From contig CAXSFM010000011.1 of assembly GCA_964236735.1 (NCBI GenBank), positions 62,001-126,000 on the forward strand: DNA of 64,000 bases, in the 5' to 3' direction. Positions within the stretch are counted from its first letter, which is position 1. Each line of letters opens with the position of its first letter. The notes under the pieces are model-generated. The model had not been told where the DNA came from and ran no database searches. It saw only the letters and a program-made list of their open reading frames with translations. Made by a program: the position numbers and the translations under genes. Origin of the DNA: JAIVJG01 sp964236735. Lineage in GTDB: Bacteria > Acidobacteriota > Blastocatellia > Pyrinomonadales > Pyrinomonadaceae. Shown here piece after piece: positions 1 to 8,289 of the stretch.

Positions 1-548
1 ATTAACGTTCGAAGATGTTTGATGAGAGCGATGATCTCATTAGAGTTTTCGATCATGCCCGCTGCTACCACCAGACGGGAGGATTTTTTAACATCCTGAG
101 CAATTTTTACAGAGAGAGCGTCTAGTCTTAAAATGGTAGATTCCAATTGTTGCGGAGAGTCTTTGATATCATCATCACTGGAGCCGCCTGCGCCACTGCG
201 TATCTTGCGCGCTAGCTTCTCCATGCGATCAAGCTTTTTCAAATCCACAGCAGCCAGCGATTTATCATGCTCATAGGCTGAACGAATCTCGGAGCCAAGT
301 TGAGTTATTTCCTCGGCACGCTCGACAAGCTCTTTATGTGAGGATATTTCACGACGTACTGAAGCTTTATATTTTATTTCTTCTTCCGGGGAAGAGAATT
401 CGTGTCTCTCATCGGGAGGCGAGTTTTGCGAATTGATGTTTGTCTGCACGCTAACCGTCTGTACCTGTGCAGCCCAAGTGAGGCACATAGCCTGTGCTAA
501 AAAGCAAAAAAGCGCAAAAATCGTCAGAGAGAGCCTGTGATTACTCAT
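1..548 (-). CDS. Hypothetical secreted protein, 3' end beyond window
   Basis: An open frame starts at the ATG complementary to 546-548 and runs without a stop off the left edge, giving at least 182 residues. Residues 1-27 are a hydrophobic signal-peptide-like segment (MSNHRLSLTIFALFCFLAQA, then Ala at the likely cleavage site). The rest is hydrophilic, rich in Glu, Lys, Ser and Asp, with long helix-forming stretches that could be coiled coil. I recognise no family or catalytic motif. It is followed on the same strand upstream by another exported protein. Function unknown; export is inferred from the N-terminus only. Confidence 0.6.
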   Translation of the reverse strand, partial: MSNHRLSLTIFALFCFLAQAMCLTWAAQVQTVSVQTNINSQNSPPDERHEFSSPEEEIKYKASVRREISSHKELVERAEEITQLGSEIRSAYEHDKSLAAVDLKKLDRMEKLARKIRSGAGGSSDDDIKDSPQQLESTILRLDALSVKIAQDVKKSSRLVVAAGMIENSNEIIALIKHLRTL

Positions 549-723
549 AAGTCAACAACACGTTCAGCAGAATTTTATACGGAGCTGGCTGTCTACAACT
601 TTTGCATTGGAATACTGACAACTGTGTTGAGTTGTCTGAATTATCATAACGTTTCATACTTCAAGTATAACTTTAACTTTGTCGTCGTGCCGACTTGTAA
701 AGAACTACATTATGTAAGTGTGA

Positions 724-1308
724 TTAAGGAACTCGAATGGGAGTGTCAGGCGTATTGATAAATTCTTCTCGTCGGTTACCGGTTTTTGCTTGAGGTGACT
801 TTACCAAACGCACTATGGGATTCGGGCGCTCCGGTGGCCGTTGCAAGCCGGGTTTAGCAGTAAAAGTTATTTCAGTAGGCGGATCGCCACCATATATCTT
901 TTGGAGTCTTGATCCTTTCCACTCATCCGAAAGGATGCTGAGGGAGTAGCTGCCCTGCGCTCCCGGCGCAAGATTTGCTGGTTTTACTTGAATCTCATTG
1001 ATCGCGATACGCTCATCCTGACGATGTTTTAACTCGATGACAATTTTTACGTTTGATAATGTCTCAAGACTAATATTGTGGATGGTGCCTCCAATTATCG
1101 CGTAAGGTTTTTTTAACATGGCATCATCAATCAAGACTTCTAATTGCGGTTGACTCACAGTCTGGCTGTCAGCGGAAACAAGGTTTACCGCATTTCCTTG
1201 ATTTTGATTTTGTTGAGATGAAACGTGAGTTCGACAACTTCCGAAGACGAGAGTTAAGGCGGTTGCCAAATAAAAAACAAAAATTTTTCTGACAACTGAA
1301 GATAGCAT
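724..1308 (-). CDS. Putative lipoprotein with FxLYD-like domain
   Basis: The ATG at 1308 gives a 194-residue protein starting MLSSVVRKIFVFYLATALTL, followed by FGSC. This is a type II signal peptide, with the Cys near residue 25 as the lipid-modified residue. A TTG ten codons upstream (1338) is an alternative start; neither has a clear ribosome binding site. After a Gln/Asn-rich linker the middle reads as a beta-sandwich (YAIIGGTIHNISLETLSNVK), like FxLYD/DUF3426-type domains of bacterial lipoproteins. The C-terminus is Pro/Arg-rich. Role unknown; a membrane-anchored periplasmic protein is inferred. Confidence 0.6.
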   Translation of the reverse strand: MLSSVVRKIFVFYLATALTLVFGSCRTHVSSQQNQNQGNAVNLVSADSQTVSQPQLEVLIDDAMLKKPYAIIGGTIHNISLETLSNVKIVIELKHRQDERIAINEIQVKPANLAPGAQGSYSLSILSDEWKGSRLQKIYGGDPPTEITFTAKPGLQRPPERPNPIVRLVKSPQAKTGNRREEFINTPDTPIRVP

Positions 1309-1375
1309 ATTAATAGCAATTACTCTATCCGTTTGCAATGACAGTTAAAGTAAATCTTTAAGCAATAAGACATAG

Positions 1376-2023
1376 TTAAGGTAATTTCTCGTATCCTGGA
1401 GGGGGTGCCCCGGTCACTTTTTCAACCAGAGCGATGATGAACTCTTGTTCCAGGAAGCCGCTGCTTTTAAGCGTCACCCATTCTGCGCCGACGATCCCGT
1501 CGCTCTTACCTTCTATTCGGGCGCTAATGGAGACATTAGTCTCTGCGCCGTTGAGGGGTAAGATTTCGATGAGTAATGTGTAACGTCCGCGTGTCCAGCC
1601 TTGAAGAGAATTTTGAGGAACCTCCGCCACTCGATTGAGGTCGGAAGTTGTGACGACAGCGCCTTTCGTAAAAGTATATGGTTGAGAGATCAACGTCCCG
1701 GTCTCCGGCTTAGACAAGGTTTCATCAACCACCAATTTGCGATCCCGCATTAATTCGCGGACAGCTTTGATTAACGCATCATTTGTGGCGGTAAAGCGAT
1801 ATGGATTGGGGACAGGCGCAGGGATTACTGTGCGACCTTTACCAAAGTCTATTCCACGACCGGTGCCCGTATTAGTTTTACCGCCGTTAACAGCCGGAAT
1901 GCGATCTATGCTGCTGTCTTTAATGCGGCCATTTTGTTGATCGACACCTTTTTCCTGCGATTGAGCTTGAACTGAAAATGCAGATAAGAGTGTTAATGTA
2001 ATAATTACTAAAAGCTTTTTCAT
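1376..2023 (-). CDS. Hypothetical secreted protein
   Basis: Start chosen at the ATG complementary to 2021-2023 because AGGAAGG lies about 8 nt upstream and the protein then opens with a clean signal peptide (MKKLLVIITLTLLSAFSVQA). A longer frame to 2080 adds only polar residues. The mature part has a low-complexity Asn/Gly/Thr/Pro-rich segment to about residue 70. After it comes a compact domain of about 130 residues with alternating strands and helices (region around ALIKAVRELMRDRKLVVDE) that ends in FLEQEFIIALVEKV. No known family recognised. It lies downstream of mltG on the same strand and may be co-transcribed. Confidence 0.6.
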   Translation of the reverse strand: MKKLLVIITLTLLSAFSVQAQSQEKGVDQQNGRIKDSSIDRIPAVNGGKTNTGTGRGIDFGKGRTVIPAPVPNPYRFTATNDALIKAVRELMRDRKLVVDETLSKPETGTLISQPYTFTKGAVVTTSDLNRVAEVPQNSLQGWTRGRYTLLIEILPLNGAETNVSISARIEGKSDGIVGAEWVTLKSSGFLEQEFIIALVEKVTGAPPPGYEKLP

Positions 2024-2168
2024 AGGTGTACCTTCCTGGTTCTGATGCCGCTTTGAGCCGCTTTGGTTCGCATAGTTCACGAGTCAATCTCAGAATAAAG
2101 CAATCCATTTACGAGTTCAAGAATTCATTTGAAAAAACCGATTGATTAAGTTGAGAATGTCATTCTTC

Positions 2169-3272
2169 CTACTGCGATGGCGTTGACTCAAGACTGTTCG
2201 TTGAAGAATTTGTCCGCCGGCTAGCATCTCTCTGCCGTTCCCATTCTCGAAGCGCCTGAACGCCATGTTGAAAATCGGACTCGCTGTTGTAAAAATTGTG
2301 CGTCCCGTTATTTTGAGTGGGTTCACGCACGTAAAATAGGTAATCAGTTTGAGCGGGATTAAGTGCGGCATCTATTGAACGCGCCCCGGGCGATGCAATC
2401 GGCCCGGGCGGTAGTCCCTTTAGTTTGCGCGTGTTATATGGCGAATCGCGTTCGAGATCGCTCTGGTAAACTTTCCCGTTATTCTTCCATTTGCCAGCAA
2501 GTTTCGCGGCGTAGATGAGCGTCGAGTCTATGCCGAGAGGCATATTGCGTTGCAGGCGATTCTTGATAACGGATGCGACAAGCGGTCTCTCTTCTGCGAG
2601 TTTGGCCTCTGTCTCGATGAGCGAGGCGATGGTTACAATCTGGTTGGGCGTGAGTTTGCCGGGATTACCCGATTTATTTTGTTGTTGCTCATTCCAGACC
2701 TGAAGGAAACGGCGCACCATGGTGGCTATGACTTCCTGCGGTGTTGTGTCGGGAGGAAAACTATATGTATCAGGGAATAGATAGCCTTCGAGGTTCTGCG
2801 CCTCCGGCGCTATGTCCCGAATCAAACTCGTGTCATTCATGAGCATGATAGCTTCGTCAGTATCTTTAAGTTTTAGCTCCGGGATGTGCACGAGTAATGC
2901 CGCAATGTCCCAACGTGTCCATCCTTCCACAATGGTTAAGTGGCTCAGTCGTTGCTGGCCTTCTTCCAGTTTATGAATAACGCCGAGTGATGAGATGGGA
3001 GTCGGGAAACGATACTCACCTGCTTTCAAGCGGGACGAAGCGCCGGTAAGTCGCACATACATGCGGAGCAGCCAGCCACGTCTGATAACGCCTAATTCAG
3101 TGAGGTTGTTGATGATGTCATCTGAATTTGTACCGCGTGCAATTTCGATGTATTGATCAGACTGCGCGTGAGATATTGGTTGATGTAATTCTCTATTTGC
3201 CCAGAAGGCAAAACTAAAGAGAATGACACCCAAAATAATAAACAAGAAGATAAGTAAACGAATTTTCTTCAT
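2169..3272 (-). CDS. mltG: Endolytic murein transglycosylase MltG
   Basis: MltG (YceG family) cleaves nascent glycan strands at the inner membrane and so sets strand length. The protein starts with one membrane anchor (LLIFLFIILGVILFSFAFW) and has the family blocks in order: IASLIETEAKLAEERPLVAS with the catalytic Glu, VIKNRL, MPLGIDSTLIYA, YNTRKLKGLPPGPIASPG, and C-terminal YLFYVREPTQNNGTHNFY. About 367 residues, normal for the family. The ATG at 3272 is used; an in-frame GTG at 3296 is possible but gives no better ribosome site. ruvX lies 66 nt upstream on the same strand, a neighbourhood seen in many bacteria. Confidence 0.93.
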   Translation of the reverse strand: MKKIRLLIFLFIILGVILFSFAFWANRELHQPISHAQSDQYIEIARGTNSDDIINNLTELGVIRRGWLLRMYVRLTGASSRLKAGEYRFPTPISSLGVIHKLEEGQQRLSHLTIVEGWTRWDIAALLVHIPELKLKDTDEAIMLMNDTSLIRDIAPEAQNLEGYLFPDTYSFPPDTTPQEVIATMVRRFLQVWNEQQQNKSGNPGKLTPNQIVTIASLIETEAKLAEERPLVASVIKNRLQRNMPLGIDSTLIYAAKLAGKWKNNGKVYQSDLERDSPYNTRKLKGLPPGPIASPGARSIDAALNPAQTDYLFYVREPTQNNGTHNFYNSESDFQHGVQALREWERQRDASRRTNSSTNSLESTPSQ

Positions 3273-3337
3273 TTCCGGTTTAACTTGCAGCCTCACGCCT
3301 CTTAATCAACATCGTAACAGAAAAGATTGACGTAGAT

Positions 3338-3799
3338 TCATTGGTTTCCTTGTCTGAGGAAATCCAGTAAAATCAAAGCGGCTGACTCACTATCAATCAT
3401 CTCAGAAATCTCTTGAGCGACGTAGCCGGCAGCATACAAATTTTCTTCCGCCTGGCGTGTGGTCATGCGCTCGTCTTGTAAATAAACAGGCAAGTGAAGG
3501 GACAGCCCAACATTGCGTGCAATGCGTTGAGCACTTTGGGCGGCATCTCCAATTGTTCCATCGAGTCTTAACGGCAAACCAATGACCAGCATCTTAACGT
3601 CTAACTCTCGACGCAAAACTTCGATTTCGCGGAGCAGAGTTTTCCAGTTAGTTCGTTTAAGATAGGGTAAGACGCGCACAGCCAACTGTGATTCATCGGT
3701 AACAGCAACGCCGACACGTCTGGTGCCCAAGTCCAGCGCCAGGATGCGTCCGGGAATTTTACGCGCTTCCTCTAAGATGTGGACTTCTGTGTGTGACAT
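3338..3799 (-). CDS. ruvX: Putative Holliday junction resolvase / pre-16S rRNA nuclease YqgF
   Basis: 153 residues with the RNase H-like fold signatures of YqgF/RuvX: ILALDLGTRRVGVAVTDESQ carrying the first catalytic Asp, MLVIGLPLRLDGTIGDAAQS, then LPVYLQDERMTTRQAEENL and a final Asp in MIDSESAALILLDFLR. In E. coli YqgF matures the 5' end of 16S rRNA; Holliday junction resolution is proposed for relatives. The gene precedes mltG on the same strand, probably in one transcript. Nothing unusual in length or motifs. Confidence 0.93.
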   Translation of the reverse strand: MSHTEVHILEEARKIPGRILALDLGTRRVGVAVTDESQLAVRVLPYLKRTNWKTLLREIEVLRRELDVKMLVIGLPLRLDGTIGDAAQSAQRIARNVGLSLHLPVYLQDERMTTRQAEENLYAAGYVAQEISEMIDSESAALILLDFLRQGNQ

Positions 3800-3868
3800 G
3801 ATGTTCAGATAATCGAGGCTTTACCGAAGTAATAAATCATCATGCAAGGATACGCTAAGAATACTTGC

Positions 3869-3897
3869 TTGCGCCATGCAGTGTGTGACTGTATCAT
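3869..3897 (+). promoter_or_regulatory. Candidate sigma-70 promoter for the S41-like gene
   Basis: TTGCGC (3869-3874), a 17-nt spacer and TATCAT (3892-3897, five of six consensus bases) lie about 75 nt before the ATG at 3972, in the divergent gap next to ruvX. The -35 box is weak, so this is a plausible rather than certain promoter. Confidence 0.4.
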
Positions 3898-3971
3898 CCA
3901 AAAGTTAGAGTTCACGCTGCTTCGCCATCACGTGCAATGCACGATTTTGCCAGAACAACTGAGGTGAATTG

Positions 3972-5258
3972 ATGTCATTCCGTAGTAAATTTCTTGTTGT
4001 TATTTTCTCGGCCACGCTCGCGCTTTATGCAGTAGTCGGGGGCTGGATGTCTATTCGCGCACAACAGCAACAAAACGATCCCGGCGCTCAACTACGAATC
4101 TTTGAGAGCGTCCTCCAGCACATCCAACAAGATTACGTTGACGAGCCGGACTTAGCTAAAGTCCGTGCTGGGGCTTTACGAGGACTTGCTTACGGGCTTG
4201 ACCCTTACTCGACATACTTGACTGCCGAACAAGTTCGCGAATATCGCAACACTACAGCCGGAGCCATGATGAATATTGGCGCTGAATTATCGCAAGTAGC
4301 TTCTTACCTCTATGTGATTGCGCCGGTCAAACATGGGCCCGCGGAAATGGCGGGAATTCAAGCAGGGGACATCATCGAATATATAGATGGTAGAGCCACA
4401 CGTGATATTTCGCTGTTCGATGCGCGGCAACTCCTGAATGGCTCTGCCGGCTCTGAGGTCAAGCTGCGTATTTTACGTGCCGGGACGAGACCCTTTGTGG
4501 TGACTGTCAAACGCGGCGCTGTGCAAGTTCCGGCGGCGGATGCCAAAATGGAAGCGGGTCGCGTGGGAATCGTGCGGGTTAACAGTCTGGCTGAGGGTGA
4601 GGCCGCCGACGTAAAGTTGAAAGTTCAAGAATTACTTAAACAGGGAGCGCAGAAACTCGTGTTGGATTTACGGAGCGTGGCCGGCGGATCTCTCACGGAA
4701 GGAGTCAAAGTCGCCAACGCTTTTATACGTGAAGGCGTGCTGGCGCAGAGCGTTGGACGAGGTAATAAGTCTCTCAAAACCTATGCTACTGATCCGAAGG
4801 AAACTCTCTTTGACGGCCCTGTCTCCTTGTTAATTGATCGAGGCACCGCTGGCGCGTCGGAGGTGATAGCTTCAGCCTTTATTGAACACAAACGTGGAGA
4901 TGTGGTTGGCGAGAAGAGTTTTGGCGCTGGGGCAGAGCAACAACTATTCACTCTCAAAAATGGAGACGGGCTGCTCTTGACGACGATTAAATGGGCCTCT
5001 TCCAATGGAAAACCCTTTCTCGGCGCTGGCATTACACCTACCACAGAGGTTAAGCGACCAGAGTTGGCAGATGCCGTTGACCCGGATGACCTAACCGGCA
5101 ACGATGATGATGCAATTGCACAACCCAACACACAGCCTGACAAACGCGATGTCGCCCCTGAGACTGTTTCTCCGAAGCTTCAGCCGGAGGATGTCCAACT
5201 TAAGAAAGCGCTTGAGCTATTAAGAGACAAACCATTGCAGCAAAAGCGTGCTGCTTAA
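3972..5258 (+). CDS. S41-family PDZ protein, catalytic Ser and Lys replaced
   Basis: 428 residues with C-terminal processing protease (S41) architecture: N-terminal membrane or signal segment (residues about 5-30), a helical domain around LQHIQQDYVDEPDL and LRGLAYGLDPYSTYLTAEQ, a PDZ domain (about residues 95-185), then the protease core. Active CtpA/Prc enzymes have GTASASE (first Ser of SASE is the nucleophile) and, 25 residues on, GKG with the general-base Lys. Here the same places read GTAGASE and FGAGAEQQ, so Ser is Gly and Lys is Ala. The fold blocks are otherwise well kept, which suggests a non-proteolytic binding or adaptor role (inference). The ATG at 3972 follows GAGGTG by 5 nt. The C-terminus is a polar tail. 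Confidence 0.88.
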   Translation: MSFRSKFLVVIFSATLALYAVVGGWMSIRAQQQQNDPGAQLRIFESVLQHIQQDYVDEPDLAKVRAGALRGLAYGLDPYSTYLTAEQVREYRNTTAGAMMNIGAELSQVASYLYVIAPVKHGPAEMAGIQAGDIIEYIDGRATRDISLFDARQLLNGSAGSEVKLRILRAGTRPFVVTVKRGAVQVPAADAKMEAGRVGIVRVNSLAEGEAADVKLKVQELLKQGAQKLVLDLRSVAGGSLTEGVKVANAFIREGVLAQSVGRGNKSLKTYATDPKETLFDGPVSLLIDRGTAGASEVIASAFIEHKRGDVVGEKSFGAGAEQQLFTLKNGDGLLLTTIKWASSNGKPFLGAGITPTTEVKRPELADAVDPDDLTGNDDDAIAQPNTQPDKRDVAPETVSPKLQPEDVQLKKALELLRDKPLQQKRAA

Positions 5259-5283
5259 CCGTCATTGAACGGCAATTTGAAAA

Positions 5284-5316
5284 TGGCTGCCAAGATTATC
5301 TTGGCAGCCAATTTTT
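5284..5316 (+). terminator. Rho-independent terminator after the S41-like gene
   Basis: A perfect inverted repeat, TGGCTGCCAAGAT (5284-5296) against ATCTTGGCAGCCA (5298-5310), is followed directly by ATTTTTC. It sits 25 nt after the stop codon at 5258, as expected for an intrinsic terminator. Confidence 0.88.
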
Positions 5317-5383
5317 CGTTAGCTGAGAAATAAATTGAAGTTTGATAGCAAGGTCGCACTAAGAAGAGAGTTTGGGTTTGTGC

Positions 5384-5460
5384 ATCAAGGGTGCGGTATG
5401 GGAAGTGAGGTGGGATCAGCCCGCCGATGCAGAGAACTCTTCTTTTACTGCAACTTGGTA
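5384..5460 (+). repeat. 77-bp dispersed repeat, copy A
   Basis: This segment matches the reverse complement of 7381-7457 at 75 of 77 positions (mismatches at 5441 and 5449). Weaker similarity continues outward to about 5343, pairing with about 7497. Copy A ends exactly at the stop codon of the PccB-like gene. It contains a hairpin GGTGGG-ATCAG-CCCGCC flanked by GCATC and GATGC, so the transcript could fold. No reading frame, tRNA or known IS end is recognisable. With copy B it brackets the PccB-like gene as an inverted pair. Confidence 0.85.
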
Positions 5461-7029
5461 TTAGAGGGGAATATTGCCATGCTTTTTGGGCGGGTTCGTA
5501 TCGCGTTTATTTTCAAGCAGGGTTAATGCGCTAATTAGTTTAACCCGTGTGGTTGAAGGCTCAATGATTTCATCTATGAATCCATGCTCTGCCGCCACAT
5601 AGGGATTAGCAAACTTCTCCTCGAACTCAGATGCCAGAGTGCGTTGTGTTAATTCAGCATCAGAAGATTCTTTAATTTCACGGCGATACAGTACCCCGAC
5701 CGCGCCATCCGCTCCCATGACCGCAATTTCTGCCGTCGGCCATGCATAATTAATGTCAGTACGGATGTGCTTAGAGGCCATGACGCAATATGCGCCGCCA
5801 TATGCTTTCCTTGTAATCACGGTAATTTTCGGCACGGTCGCTTCGGCAAATGCATATAGAAGTTTTGCCCCGTGACGAATAATGCCGCCATGCTCCTGTC
5901 GAATACCTGGCAGAAATCCCGGCACATCCTCAAAAATAATGAGTGGAATATTAAAACAATCGCAGAAACGCACGAACCTGGCGGCTTTGACTGAAGCGTC
6001 TATATCAAGCACTCCGGCCAGAAACGCGGGTTGATTAGCGACAATGCCGACACTCTTTCCATCGAGTCGCCCGAAGCCCACCACGATATTCGGAGCATAT
6101 TGGGCATGTACTTCAAAAAAATAATGCTCATCCATGACCGTCTGAATTACCTGACGCATGTCATAAGGCTGATTCGATTCGTTCGGAATAATACCGTTGA
6201 GGCTTTCTTCTAGTCTCCGAGGATCATCCGTCGGCTTATTCCTTGGAGCTTCTTCCATGTTGTTGGAAGGGAGAAAGGAGAGTAGTTCCCGTATGAGGGA
6301 GAGGGCATGTTGATCTGAGTCAGCCGAAAAATGCGCTACGCCGGAAGTACGATTATGCGTATCTGCTCCACCTAATTCTTCTTTAGTAACATCCTCGTGT
6401 GTCACAGTGCGTATGACATCCGGGCCGGTAATAAACATATAGGCCGTATGTTTGACCATCACGTTGAAATCGGTGATGGCAGGGCTATAAACCGCCCCGC
6501 CCGCACACGGCCCCATGATGCAACTGATTTGCGGAACTACACCGGAAGCCAGGGTATTTCGTAAAAAGATGTCCGCATAACCGCCGAGACTCACGACTCC
6601 CTCTTGGATGCGCGCTCCCCCCGAATCGTTCAGGCCAATGACGGGCGCGCCCACCTTCATCGCTAGGTCTAAAACCTTGCAAATTTTCCGCGCATGAGTT
6701 TCCGAGAGGGAACCGCCAAAAACAGTAAAGTCCTGTGCAAAGACAAAAACACGACGGTTATCTATGAGGCCATAACCTGTGATGACCCCGTCGCCCGGAA
6801 CCTTTTGTTTTTCCAGACCAAAATCATGCGAGCGGTGGACGACGAATTGATCAAATTCCTGAAAGGTATTTTCGTCGAGTAAAAAAGCGATGCGTTCGCG
6901 GGCGGTCAATTTACCTGCGGAATGCTGGCGTGAAATGCGGTCTCTTCCGCCGCTTTCTTGAGCAAGTAATTGCCGTTCTCTCAAGAGGCGAATACTTGAG
7001 TTGACATCTTCTCGAGATATTGGTTTCAT
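5461..7029 (-). CDS. Acyl-CoA (propionyl-/methylmalonyl-CoA) carboxyltransferase subunit
   Basis: 522 residues, the normal size of the PccB/MmdA carboxyltransferase beta subunit, which moves CO2 between carboxybiotin and an acyl-CoA. Visible motifs are GKLTARERIAFLLDENTFQE, VFVFAQDFTVFGGSLSETHA, LNDSGGARIQEGV, GPCAGGAVYSPA, and in the second half VGIVANQPAFLAGVLDIDAS and ITRKAYGGAYCVMASKHI. The two crotonase-type domains cover about residues 30-270 and 280-500. No biotin carboxylase or biotin carrier gene is adjacent, so partners must be encoded elsewhere. Whether propionyl-CoA or methylmalonyl-CoA is the substrate cannot be decided here. The gene is flanked by inverted repeat copies, which raises the possibility of past rearrangement. 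Confidence 0.9.
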   Translation of the reverse strand: MKPISREDVNSSIRLLRERQLLAQESGGRDRISRQHSAGKLTARERIAFLLDENTFQEFDQFVVHRSHDFGLEKQKVPGDGVITGYGLIDNRRVFVFAQDFTVFGGSLSETHARKICKVLDLAMKVGAPVIGLNDSGGARIQEGVVSLGGYADIFLRNTLASGVVPQISCIMGPCAGGAVYSPAITDFNVMVKHTAYMFITGPDVIRTVTHEDVTKEELGGADTHNRTSGVAHFSADSDQHALSLIRELLSFLPSNNMEEAPRNKPTDDPRRLEESLNGIIPNESNQPYDMRQVIQTVMDEHYFFEVHAQYAPNIVVGFGRLDGKSVGIVANQPAFLAGVLDIDASVKAARFVRFCDCFNIPLIIFEDVPGFLPGIRQEHGGIIRHGAKLLYAFAEATVPKITVITRKAYGGAYCVMASKHIRTDINYAWPTAEIAVMGADGAVGVLYRREIKESSDAELTQRTLASEFEEKFANPYVAAEHGFIDEIIEPSTTRVKLISALTLLENKRDTNPPKKHGNIPL

Positions 7030-7380
7030 AATTAAGTGATGAAAGAATAGGATGTTGACCGCATAATTTCTCTTAGAGAATGATTGTATTGAAGTGATTT
7101 ATCAAAGGTATTACGTGAAACGTCGGCACGACGACATCAGAATCGCATTAGTTGCACTTTATTAAGTCCTTAAGAATTAGAATTTTACTCTGGATGCAAT
7201 ATGTTTGAACGTGCATTATGAACTGTAATTAACTCAACGTGAAACTTTACATAGATAAGTGCAACTCGATGAAAACAAATATGTTGACGTTTATCTCAAA
7301 CATTCGCGCGCGCAAGCGGGTTCTTTTTGTTAGTGATGTCTATTTATAACTTAAAAATATCTCTCGGAAAATTATTGTCA
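7030..7380. other. AT-rich intergenic stretch upstream of the PccB-like gene
   Basis: About 350 bases with no convincing reading frame, tRNA or repeat. It is conspicuously AT-rich against its neighbours and must hold the promoter of the PccB-like gene unless that gene is read through from the FAH gene. I could not single out one promoter with confidence. Confidence 0.5.
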
Positions 7381-7457
7381 TACCAAGTTGCTGTAAAAGT
7401 AGAGTTCTCTGCATCGGCGGGCTGATCCCACCTCACTTCCCATACCGCACCCTTGAT
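7381..7457 (-). repeat. 77-bp dispersed repeat, copy B (inverted relative to copy A)
   Basis: Reverse complement of the repeat at 5384-5460 with two mismatches. Weaker similarity extends to about 7497, right at the stop codon of the FAH-family gene. Both copies therefore sit immediately 3' of a gene but in opposite orientations. The conserved hairpin (GGTGGG/CCCGCC) is identical in both copies. Confidence 0.85.
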
Positions 7458-7495
7458 CCGCTAACCCAATCTCACATCTTCACTGCAACTTCGTA

Positions 7496-8287
7496 TCAGT
7501 TAGTGACTTCTCTCTTATGCACCAAATTGCGTAAAGACCCGATCCCTTCGATTTCCACGATAACCGTCTCTCCTTCAAGCAAAGGCCCCACACCTGCGGG
7601 TGTTCCTGTCAAAATCAGATCGCCAATCTCAAGTGTCATAATTTGAGAGATATATCGCACCAGATAGGGTACGGAGAAGGCCATCTCGCTCGTTCGCCCT
7701 CTTTGGCGGAGCGTATCCTGAACAAACGTTTCAATTTTCAGATCAGATGTCTCCAACCCGCATACTATGCTGGGGCCAATCGGACAGAAGGTATCAAACG
7801 ATTTCGCACGTGTAAATTGCACGTCCTTTCGCTGAAGATCGCGCGCCGTTACATCATTAGCACAAGTATATCCGAGTACATAGTCGAGAGGATTCTCATC
7901 AAGAGAAATGAATTTAGCCCTGCGTCCGATAACGACCGCAAGCTCGCCTTCATGCTCGACACGCATAGAAGATTCAGGCAGTTCTACAAAATCTTCTGGC
8001 CCGATGACGGATGATGGCGGTTTAAGAAAGAGCAGGGGTTCTTCCGGCATATCATTGCCAAGTTCGCGCGCATGGCCGAGGTAATTACGTCCGACACAGA
8101 CTATTTTTGAGGGGTTGACTGGTGGCAAGAGACGCACTTCTTCAAGAGCAATGGGTTTCAATGTGCGCGCATTACTGATTGCCTCCAGAGTTTCATCTGC
8201 ATGAAGCGGATGTAATTCTGAGCCTTCGATAAAACCCATTTGGGGAGAGAGCGTCGAACTCTTAATAAAGCGGCAAATTCTCATCAT
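7496..8287 (-). CDS. Fumarylacetoacetate hydrolase (FAH) family protein
   Basis: 263 residues of the FAH superfamily, divalent-metal enzymes that hydrolyse or isomerise beta-diketo acids (fumarylpyruvate, 2-hydroxyhepta-2,4-diene-1,7-dioate and relatives). Motifs: VNPSKIVCVGRNYLGHAREL, PLLFLKPPSSVIGP, and VEHEGELAVVIGRRA, where the EHEGEL Glu residues bind metal. LGYTCANDVTARDLQ and GDLILTGTPAGVGPL follow. The N-terminal 60 residues form the small domain common in bacterial members. The exact substrate cannot be read from sequence. The start lies 2 nt after the stop of the upstream lipoprotein gene, so the two are co-transcribed. ATG ATG occur in tandem at 8287; GGAGG lies 12 nt upstream. Confidence 0.9.
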   Translation of the reverse strand: MMRICRFIKSSTLSPQMGFIEGSELHPLHADETLEAISNARTLKPIALEEVRLLPPVNPSKIVCVGRNYLGHARELGNDMPEEPLLFLKPPSSVIGPEDFVELPESSMRVEHEGELAVVIGRRAKFISLDENPLDYVLGYTCANDVTARDLQRKDVQFTRAKSFDTFCPIGPSIVCGLETSDLKIETFVQDTLRQRGRTSEMAFSVPYLVRYISQIMTLEIGDLILTGTPAGVGPLLEGETVIVEIEGIGSLRNLVHKREVTN

Positions 8288-8289
8288 AG

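Noticed and set aside
537..758. Plus-strand frame of 73 codons in the gap between the first two genes
   Set aside because: Unbiased, low-complexity residue content, no ribosome site, overlaps flanking genes on the other strand; no family resemblance.
5461..7029. Assignment as AccD or acetyl-CoA carboxylase beta
   Set aside because: The protein is 522 residues with both crotonase halves of PccB/MmdA and lacks the N-terminal zinc ribbon of AccD.
7030..7495. Insertion sequence remnant flanking the PccB-like gene
   Set aside because: No transposase fragment, no terminal inverted repeats of a known IS and no obvious target duplication; only the 77-bp repeat can be supported.
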